In this document: positions 24,255 to 30,581 of the stretch, in pieces | Layout of the letters: the number at the start of each line of letters is the position of its first letter | Position numbering within the stretch: the stretch's first letter is position 1 | Origin: an uncultured Holophagaceae bacterium | Lineage (GTDB): Bacteria; Acidobacteriota; Holophagae; Holophagales; Holophagaceae | NCBI GenBank assembly: GCA_903913215.1 | Contig: CAIWKE010000037.1 | Coordinates: 18,338 to 82,337, forward strand | Length of the DNA: 64,000 nucleotides | Reading direction: 5' to 3' | Position numbers and translations under genes: made by a program | The notes under the pieces: model-generated | Told to the model about the DNA's origin: nothing | The model's input: the letters and a program-made list of their open reading frames with translations, nothing else | The model's database searches: none

Positions 24255-24617
24255 ATGACCGCCACCCTTGAGCTCCGCCTTCGGATCCTGACCGCCACCG
24301 GTCGGGCCATGGGGCCCGGCAAGGCTGGCCTCCTGGAAGCCATCCAGGCGGCGGGTTCCATCAGCGGCGCGGCCAGGCAGCTGGGGATGAGCTACCGGAG
24401 GGCCTGGGAGCTGACCGATGCCATGAACCAGGACTTCAAGGAGCCCCTGGTGGCCACCACTCGTGGCGGCGCCGGACGCGGCGGCGCCGCTGTGACTCCC
24501 CTGGGCCTGACGGTGCTGGCCCACTTCCGTGAGATGGAAGCTGCTGCTCTCCAGGCGGCGAAGCAGCACCTCAAGAGCATGAACCAGCACTTGGCTCCTG
24601 CCAAACCAGGGTGCTGA
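24255..24617 (+). CDS. modE: ModE-type winged-helix molybdate regulator, DNA-binding domain only
   Basis: A 120-residue protein equal to the N-terminal DNA-binding part of ModE: helix-turn-helix in SISGAARQLGMSYRRAWELTDAMN and wing LVATTRGGAGRGGAAVTPLG, then a short helical tail for dimerisation. The C-terminal molybdate-binding Mop domains of full ModE are missing, so it cannot sense molybdate by the usual route; ModC next door does have a C-terminal binding-type domain. It probably represses modABC through the ModE-like palindrome 24851-24876. Single-domain ModE-like proteins are known in other phyla. Confidence 0.85.
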   Translation: MTATLELRLRILTATGRAMGPGKAGLLEAIQAAGSISGAARQLGMSYRRAWELTDAMNQDFKEPLVATTRGGAGRGGAAVTPLGLTVLAHFREMEAAALQAAKQHLKSMNQHLAPAKPGC

Positions 24618-24679
24618 TGGGTCTCCTTGAATTCCTGGGTTCGATTACCGGCGCCGACGGAAAGAAAAGAACCATACAA

Positions 24680-24754
24680 GCCGGGGATGAACAGGGATGT
24701 ATGGGATGAAAAGCAGGCCTGCCCCATCCCCGTCCATCCCCGTTCATCCCCGGC
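24680..24754. repeat. Hyper-palindromic element with GGGATGAAC repeat arms
   Basis: The outer arms GCCGGGGATGAAC and GTTCATCCCCGGC are perfect inverted repeats. They continue inward as imperfect 9-nt tandem units (GGGATGTAT, GGGATGAAA on the left; complement GGGGATGGA twice on the right) towards a centre at AGCAGGCCTGC, itself palindromic. Total length is 75 bp. It lies between modE and modA, with the same plan as the CGCAGAGG and CACGAAGG elements but another sequence. Confidence 0.75.
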
Positions 24755-24832
24755 CAAATGTAAGATCCTTGAACCAGAAACGAACTCCGGTGAACACCGA
24801 TCAAGCCGAGGCTAACCAGATGATTCGGGTGA

Positions 24833-24876
24833 TTGCCCCTGGCTCATGGTCCGCTATAGTTTCAAAAGCATAGCGG
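24833..24876 (+). promoter_or_regulatory. modA promoter with overlapping ModE-type operator
   Basis: TTGCCC (24833-24838) and TATAGT (24855-24860) form a -35/-10 pair with a 16-nt spacer. Overlapping the -10 is the palindrome CCGCTAT-N12-ATAGCGG (24851-24876). From CG to CG it spans 24 bp, the same as the E. coli ModE box CGCTATATA-N6-TATATAACG, and the outer half-site bases agree. A repressor bound here would cover the -10. The modA start is 24 nt after the operator. Confidence 0.65.
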
Positions 24877-24899
24877 GATCACCCGCTCCCCGAGGCCCC

Positions 24900-25679
24900 A
24901 TGCTCCGCCTGTCCCGACTCCTGCTCTCCTTGTTCCTAGGCCTGAACCTGAGCCTGATGGCGGCGCCGCCCCGGCGGCTGGCCATCGCCGCCGCCGCGGA
25001 CCTGCAGTTCGCATTGGTGGACCTGAAGGCCGCCTTCGCCAAGACGCACCCGGAAACGGAGCTTGCCCTGACCTTCGGCTCCTCGGGGAATTTCTACACC
25101 CAGCTCACGCAAAAGGCGCCCTTCGATCTCTTCCTCTCCGCAGACCTGAGCTATCCCAAGAAGCTGGTGGAAGCGGGCCTGGCCGATGGCGCATCCCTGT
25201 TCACATACAGCCGCGGCCACCTGGTGCTGTGGGTGCCCAAGACCTCGCCCATCCCCGTGGAGACCTTGGGCATGAAGGCCCTGCTGCACCCAGCGGCCCG
25301 CAAGGTGGCCATGGCCAATCCCCGCTATGCCCCCTACGGCAAGGCCGCCGAGGCGGCCCTTTTGAAGCTGGGCCTGCTGGAGGCCGTGCAGCCGCACCTG
25401 GTGCTGGGAGACAACATCGCCCAGACCGCCCAGTTCGTGCAGTCCGGCGCCGCGGACATTGGCATCCTCGCGCTGTCCCTGGCGATGGCGCCGGTGATGC
25501 AGGCCTCGGGCCGCTACGTGGAGGTGCCCCTGGACGCCTACCCGCCCCTGGAGCAGGGTGGCGTCATCCCAAACCATTCCCAGAATCGCGCCGATGCCCT
25601 GGCCTTCCGCGCCTTCCTGCTGTCGCCTGAGGGCCTGGCCATCCTGAGGCGTTATGGCTTCCAGGCTGGCGGCGCCTGA
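24900..25679 (+). CDS. modA: Molybdate-binding periplasmic protein ModA
   Basis: Binds molybdate (or tungstate) in the periplasm for the ModBC importer. The 259-residue product has a signal peptide (MLRLSRLLLSLFLGLNLSLMA) and the family sequence AIAAAADLQFALVDL, TFGSSGNFYTQL, PFDLFLSADLSYPKKLVE and the late QSGAADIGILALS. The start at 24900 has GAGG upstream; the in-frame start at 24846 lies within the promoter/operator and is rejected. It overlaps modB by 1 nt (TGATG). Confidence 0.93.
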   Translation: MLRLSRLLLSLFLGLNLSLMAAPPRRLAIAAAADLQFALVDLKAAFAKTHPETELALTFGSSGNFYTQLTQKAPFDLFLSADLSYPKKLVEAGLADGASLFTYSRGHLVLWVPKTSPIPVETLGMKALLHPAARKVAMANPRYAPYGKAAEAALLKLGLLEAVQPHLVLGDNIAQTAQFVQSGAADIGILALSLAMAPVMQASGRYVEVPLDAYPPLEQGGVIPNHSQNRADALAFRAFLLSPEGLAILRRYGFQAGGA

Positions 25680-26353
25680 TGGACTGGCAGGCCGTCCGGC
25701 TGAGCGTCCAGCTCGCTTCGCTCACCACCCTGGTGCTGCTGGGCTTGGCCCTGCCCCTGGCCTACTGGCTGGCGTTCACGCAGCGGCGCTGGAAGTTCCT
25801 GGTGGAGGCCGTGGTGGCCATGCCCCTGGTGCTGCCGCCCACGGTGCTGGGCTTCTACCTGCTCATGGCCCTGGGCCCACGCAGTCCCCTGGGCTGGCTC
25901 TGGGAGCGGGCCTTCGGTCACACGCTGCCCTTTTCCTTCGAGGGCCTCCTGCTGGCCTCGGTGCTCTACAGCCTGCCCTTCATGGTCCAGCCACTGGCGT
26001 CGGCTTTCGCGGGCGTGGAGCGCGGGCTGATTGAGGCGTCCTGGTGCCTGGGCGAATCCCGATTCCGCACTTTCGTTCGCGTCATCGTGCCCCTCTCCTG
26101 GGGCGGCATCCTCACCGGCCTGGTGCTCAGCTTCGCCCACACCCTCGGCGAGTTCGGCGTGGTGCTCATGGTGGGCGGCAACCTGCCGGGACGGACCCGC
26201 ACCGTGAGCATTGCCATCTACGACCAGGTGCAGGCCATGGACTACGGTCCCGCGGCCCGCACGGCGGCCCTGCTGCTGGGCGTCTCCTTCCTGGTGCTCA
26301 CCCTGACCTACGCCTTGCGGCGCTCCCAGAGGAAGCCGTGGACGCTCATCTGA
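25679..26353 (+). CDS. modB: Molybdate ABC transporter permease ModB
   Basis: Inner-membrane channel of 224 residues with about five hydrophobic spans. It shows AMPLVLPPTVLGFYLL, GVERGLIEASWCLGESRFRTF (the EAA coupling loop that contacts ModC), and TLGEFGVVLMVGGNLPGRT, all characteristic of ModB. It overlaps modA by 1 nt and modC by 16 nt. Confidence 0.94.
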   Translation: MDWQAVRLSVQLASLTTLVLLGLALPLAYWLAFTQRRWKFLVEAVVAMPLVLPPTVLGFYLLMALGPRSPLGWLWERAFGHTLPFSFEGLLLASVLYSLPFMVQPLASAFAGVERGLIEASWCLGESRFRTFVRVIVPLSWGGILTGLVLSFAHTLGEFGVVLMVGGNLPGRTRTVSIAIYDQVQAMDYGPAARTAALLLGVSFLVLTLTYALRRSQRKPWTLI

Positions 26354-27432
26354 TCTGCGACGCGGAGCGCCGCTACCCGGGCGGGGCCACCATCGAAGCC
26401 CGCTTCGAGGTGCCCCTCGACGGCTTCTCGGTGACCGTGCTCTTCGGGCCCTCGGGCTCGGGAAAAACCACAGTGCTTCGCCTGCTGGCGGGCCTGGAGC
26501 GGGTGGATCAGGGTCGCATCCGCGCGGGGGGCGAGGCTTGGTCCGATGCGGCCCAGAACATCCACCTGGGCCCCCAAGCGCGCAACCTTGGCTTCCTCAG
26601 CCAGGACTACGACCTGTTTCCCCACCTCAGCGTCTACGCCAACCTGGGCTATGGCCTGCGGGACCTGGAGGCCAGTGCCCGCCAGGCCCGGACCGAGGAG
26701 CTGCTGGAGCTGCTCGACCTGCGGGGCCTGGGCGAGCGTCGACCGGCGGAACTCTCCGGCGGCCAGCGGCAGCGGGTGGCCCTGGGTCGGGCCCTGGCCC
26801 GTCGCCCCCGCCTGCTGCTGCTGGACGAGCCGTTCACGGCCCTGGACCGCCCGGCCCAGCTGCGCCTGCGTCGGGAACTGCGGGAGCTGCTGCGGGGCCT
26901 GGCCCTGCCCACGGTGCTGGTGACCCACGACCGGGACGAAGCCCTCCACCTGGGGGACCGCATCGTGGTGCTGGACCAGGGCCGGGTCTGCCAAAGCGGC
27001 GACATCCAGCGGGCCTTCGATCGCCCCACGGATCCGGCCGTGGCGCGCATCCTGGGGGTGGAGACCGTGGTGCGGGGTCGCGTCGAGGGCGTCGCTGAGG
27101 GTCTGGCCACGGTGGCCGTGGGCCCGGCGAGAATCTTCGCCGCAGACCCCGGCGGCCTGGGGCAGCAGGCCTTCGTGTGTATTCGCGGCGAGGACGTGGC
27201 CGTGGAGCGCCAAGGCGTCGCGCCCTCAGGCTCCACCGCCCGCAACCGTCTACCCGGGACGATCACCACCCTGCACGCTGAGGGCGCCCTCGTCCGCCTG
27301 AGCCTGGACTGCGGCTTCCCCCTGGAGTGTCTCGTGACCCGCCAGGCCTGTCAGGACTTGGGGCTGGTCGAGGGTGATGCGGTGACCGCCATCCTGAAGG
27401 CGGCGGCGGTGCACCTCATCCCGCACGACTGA
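26338..27432 (+). CDS. modC: Molybdate ABC transporter ATPase ModC with C-terminal TOBE-type domain, GTG start
   Basis: ATPase of 364 residues: Walker A GPSGSGKTT near residue 36, signature ELSGGQRQRVALGRALAR, Walker B LLLLDEPFTALD, then a switch His in VTHDRDE. After residue ~285 a regulatory TOBE/Mop-like domain follows (NRLPGTITTLHAEGALVRLSLD), which in relatives binds oxyanion and blocks transport when the cell is replete. The start is a GTG at 26338 inside modB, preceded by AGAGGA; the longer frame upstream is a shadow of modB. Confidence 0.92.
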   Translation: MDAHLICDAERRYPGGATIEARFEVPLDGFSVTVLFGPSGSGKTTVLRLLAGLERVDQGRIRAGGEAWSDAAQNIHLGPQARNLGFLSQDYDLFPHLSVYANLGYGLRDLEASARQARTEELLELLDLRGLGERRPAELSGGQRQRVALGRALARRPRLLLLDEPFTALDRPAQLRLRRELRELLRGLALPTVLVTHDRDEALHLGDRIVVLDQGRVCQSGDIQRAFDRPTDPAVARILGVETVVRGRVEGVAEGLATVAVGPARIFAADPGGLGQQAFVCIRGEDVAVERQGVAPSGSTARNRLPGTITTLHAEGALVRLSLDCGFPLECLVTRQACQDLGLVEGDAVTAILKAAAVHLIPHD

Positions 27433-27524
27433 GGCCTGGGTGCACGCGCACATCGCGCGGGAAAAGCGCCCGCACGATTTGCGGGAGTGAAAGCCTTCAT
27501 CCCCGTGTCCTATATTTTTCACAC

Positions 27525-27560
27525 CTACAAATCGTGGGCCGCAGGGCCCGCGATTTGTAG
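27525..27560. terminator. Hairpin between convergent modC and gcvPB
   Basis: CTACAAATCGTGGGCC (27525-27540) pairs with GGCCCGCGATTTGTAG (27545-27560) over 16 bp with one T/G wobble. The gap holds GCAG. It is 11 nt before the gcvPB stop and 93 nt after the modC stop. A related fragment, GCACGATTTGCGGG, occurs just upstream at 27472-27485, so the sequence may belong to a genome-wide repeat family as well as serving as a terminator. Confidence 0.6.
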
Positions 27561-27570
27561 AGGAACGGCC

Positions 27571-29100
27571 CTACGACTTCACCCACCGAAGCACCGGCTT
27601 GCGGGCCGCCGTGGTCTCATCCAAACGCCGCAGCGGGGCCAGGGTCGGGGCCTGGTGCAGGGCCTCAGGGTTCTCCTCGACTTCCTTGGCGATGGCCAGC
27701 ATCGTGTCGCAGAAGGCGTCCAGCTCGTCCTGGCCTTCGCTTTCCGTGGGCTCGATCATGAGGGCCCCGGGCACGATCAGCGGGAAGTAGATCGTGGGCG
27801 GGTGGTAGCCGTGGTCGATGAGGCGCTTGGCGATGTCCAGGGTGTGCACGTCGTGCTTGGCCTGGAGGGTGTCGCTGAAGACCACCTCATGGAGGCTGGG
27901 GGAGTCGATGTGCAGCGCGTAGGCGCCCTTGAGGCGGGTGCGGATGTAGTTGGCGTTCACGATGGCGCGCAGGGTGGCGGCCTTCAGCCCATCCGAGCCG
28001 TGGCTCAGGCAGTAGGTGAGCGCCCGCACCAGGATTCCGAAGTTGCCGTAGAAGGTGTGGACCTTGCCGATGCTCTGGGGCTGGTCCCATTCCATGCGGT
28101 AACTGTGCTTGGGCACCTCGCCCTCGCCCACCTTGACGGTGTCACGGACCACCACAGGCACGGGCAGGAAGGGCATGAGCTTGTCCACGCAGCAGACGGG
28201 ACCGGCGCCGGGGCCGCCACCGCCGTGGGGCGTGGACATGGTCTTGTGCAGGTTCAGGTGCATGACGTCGACGCCGAAGTCGCCGGGGCGCGCCACGCCC
28301 ACCAGGGCGTTCATGTTGGCGCCGTCCATGTAGACCAGGGCGTCCACGCTGTGGAGCAGATCGCTGATCTCCTTGAAGCGGTATTCGAAGACGCCCACGG
28401 TGTTGGGGTTCGTGATCATGGCGCCGGCAATCTCGGTGCCCAGCTCACTGACCAGGGTCTGGAGGCCCTTGCGGACCTTGCCATTCACGGGATCCGTCAC
28501 GTCCTCGAAGCTGATGGTGCCATCGGGGCGGGAGGGCAGCTCGACCACTTCGTAGCCCGCCATGGCGGCCGTGGCGGGGTTGGTGCCGTGGCCGCTGTCC
28601 GGGATCAGGATCACGCGGCGCTTGGCGCCCTTGGACACGTGGTAGGCGCGGATGAGCATGACGCCCGTGAGCTCACCGGCGGCGCCAGCGCTGGGTTGCA
28701 GGGTGACCCCGGGCAGGCCCGTGATCTCCTTCAGCCACTCCTGGAGCGTGAAGAGCAGGGCCAGGTTGCCCTGCACGAAGGCATCTGGCGCCATGGGGTG
28801 GCTGTCGGTGAAGCCCGGCAACCCGGCGACCTTTTCATTGAGGCGGGGGTTGTGCTTCATGGTGCAGGAGCCCAACGGATACATGCCGTCGTCCACGCCG
28901 TAGTTCCACTTGGACAGGCGGGTGAAGTGGCGGATGACCTCCACTTCGCTCAGCTCAGGCAGGGCGTCGAAGCCGCTGCGCTTCAGGTGGGCGGGGCGGG
29001 TGTCCTGGGCCACCGGGACGTCGAGGCGGGGCAGGTCCATGCCCCGTTTGCCGGAGACGGAACGCTCGAAGGAGAGGGGTTCGCGCTGACGAAGAAACAT
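27571..29100 (-). CDS. gcvPB: Glycine dehydrogenase (decarboxylating) subunit 2
   Basis: C-terminal half of the split P-protein of the glycine cleavage system, 509 residues. It carries the PLP lysine in HLNLHKTMSTPHGGGGPG, and YPLGSCTMKHNPR near the N-terminus. With subunit 1 it decarboxylates glycine and passes the aminomethyl group to lipoylated GcvH. It follows gcvPA after 10 nt. No gcvT or gcvH is in the window, so these must lie elsewhere. Confidence 0.95.
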   Translation of the reverse strand: MFLRQREPLSFERSVSGKRGMDLPRLDVPVAQDTRPAHLKRSGFDALPELSEVEVIRHFTRLSKWNYGVDDGMYPLGSCTMKHNPRLNEKVAGLPGFTDSHPMAPDAFVQGNLALLFTLQEWLKEITGLPGVTLQPSAGAAGELTGVMLIRAYHVSKGAKRRVILIPDSGHGTNPATAAMAGYEVVELPSRPDGTISFEDVTDPVNGKVRKGLQTLVSELGTEIAGAMITNPNTVGVFEYRFKEISDLLHSVDALVYMDGANMNALVGVARPGDFGVDVMHLNLHKTMSTPHGGGGPGAGPVCCVDKLMPFLPVPVVVRDTVKVGEGEVPKHSYRMEWDQPQSIGKVHTFYGNFGILVRALTYCLSHGSDGLKAATLRAIVNANYIRTRLKGAYALHIDSPSLHEVVFSDTLQAKHDVHTLDIAKRLIDHGYHPPTIYFPLIVPGALMIEPTESEGQDELDAFCDTMLAIAKEVEENPEALHQAPTLAPLRRLDETTAARKPVLRWVKS

Positions 29101-29110
29101 GGCTCTCTCC

Positions 29111-30463
29111 CTAGACCGAGGCGGGGACGCGGGCGAGGATCTCGACGAGACTCTCGATCATCTGGCGCGTGTGGAGTTCCGTGGCGCACCAGAGGATGCA
29201 GCCCGCGTATTCGGGGTAGAAGCGGCCCAGGTCCAGGCCCGGCAGCAGGCTCTCCTTCAGGCAGGCCTCCTGGAGCGCTGCGTAGTCGCCCTTGTAGCGC
29301 AGCACGAACTCATTGAAGAAGGGCTGCTCGTCCACCACCTCCATGTCCGGCAACTCCAACAGGCGTTGGCGCAGGTACTGGGCCTTGGCGGCGTTCTGCT
29401 GGGCCAGGCCGCGCATCCCCTCGGGACCGGCCAGGTGCATGAAGATATTGGCGCGCAGGGCCACGAGGCCCTGATTTGAGCAGATGTTGCTGGTGGCCTT
29501 GTCGCGGCGGATGTGCTGCTCGCGGGCAGTGAGTGTGAGCACGTAGCCCGTGCGGCCCTCAAGGTCCTTGGTCTGGCCCACCACGCGGCCGGGAATCTCG
29601 CGCTTGTGAGCGTCTTTGACGGCCAGGAAGCCCAGGAAGGGGCCGCCGAAGTTGGGCTTGTTGCCGAGGGACATCGCTTCGCCACAGGCCATGTCGGCAC
29701 CGGCCTTGCCGGGGGCCTCGAACCAGCCGAAGGCAAAGGCCTCCTGAGTGACGCTCACCAGCAGGGCGCCTGCGGCATGGATGGAAGCAGCCAGGGCCGG
29801 GAGATCCTCGACGTTACCGAGGAAGTTGGGATAGCCCACCAGCACCGCGGCGACATCGCCATTCAGCTTGGCCTGGAGATCCGCCAGGTCCGTGACCCCA
29901 TCCTTCAGGTCCACTTCCACCAGGTTCAGCCCGGCGTGGGGCGCGAAGTTGGTCTTGAGCACCTCGCGGTAGAGCGGGTGGAGGCCACGGCTCACCAGCA
30001 CAGTGTTGCGCTTCTTGGCGACGCGCACGGCCATGAGGGCCGCCTCGACGCAGGCGGTGCCGCCGTCATAGAGGCTGGCGTTGGTGACCTCCAGGCCGGT
30101 GAGGTCGCAGATGAGGGTCTGGTACTCGAAGATGTGCTGGAGGGTGCCCTGGCTGATCTCGGGCTGGTAGGGCGTGTAGGCCGTGAACCACTCCTGGCGG
30201 CTGATGAGCGCGTCGATGGCCGAGGGCACAAAGTGATCGTAGGCCCCGGCGCCCAGGAACTGTGCGCAGAAGCGGGTGTTCCGGTTGGCCAGGCCCATCA
30301 TCTCCCAGGCCACTTCCTGCTCAGAGCCGCTGGTGGGCAGGTCCAGGTCGCGCCCCAGCCGCAGGGCCTCGGGGATGCCGACCAGCAGGGCCTCGGCGTC
30401 CGGGACACCGATGGTGTCCAGGAGGGCTCGATCCTCGACAGGGGAAGAGGGCAGATAGCGCAT
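29111..30463 (-). CDS. gcvPA: Glycine dehydrogenase (decarboxylating) subunit 1
   Basis: N-terminal half of the split P-protein, 450 residues. It begins MRYLPSSPVEDRALLDTIG, contains FLGAGAYDHFVPSAID and YTPYQPEISQGTLQHIFEYQT, and ends in a small domain with CATELHTRQMIE. It forms a heterotetramer with GcvPB. The 118-nt leader before it, on the minus strand, shows no glycine riboswitch that I could recognise. Confidence 0.95.
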   Translation of the reverse strand: MRYLPSSPVEDRALLDTIGVPDAEALLVGIPEALRLGRDLDLPTSGSEQEVAWEMMGLANRNTRFCAQFLGAGAYDHFVPSAIDALISRQEWFTAYTPYQPEISQGTLQHIFEYQTLICDLTGLEVTNASLYDGGTACVEAALMAVRVAKKRNTVLVSRGLHPLYREVLKTNFAPHAGLNLVEVDLKDGVTDLADLQAKLNGDVAAVLVGYPNFLGNVEDLPALAASIHAAGALLVSVTQEAFAFGWFEAPGKAGADMACGEAMSLGNKPNFGGPFLGFLAVKDAHKREIPGRVVGQTKDLEGRTGYVLTLTAREQHIRRDKATSNICSNQGLVALRANIFMHLAGPEGMRGLAQQNAAKAQYLRQRLLELPDMEVVDEQPFFNEFVLRYKGDYAALQEACLKESLLPGLDLGRFYPEYAGCILWCATELHTRQMIESLVEILARVPASV

Positions 30464-30581
30464 GGCGGCCTCGGCAAAAAACGTTGAAATGCCAACGCCC
30501 CAGAGTATCAGGCGGACCCGTCGAAGCGCCCTGGGAACGGGTCACAGGCCACACCGGCACAGACCACCGCCTTCCGCCCCC

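Noticed and set aside
24633..24660. Sequence CTGGGTTCGATTACCGG resembling a tRNA T-arm
   Set aside because: The stem has one mismatch and one wobble and no acceptor, anticodon or D-arm could be placed around it. It may be chance or a tiny remnant of an attachment site.
30464..30581. Glycine riboswitch before gcvPA
   Set aside because: The 118-nt leader is too short for the tandem aptamer and I could not find its conserved core.
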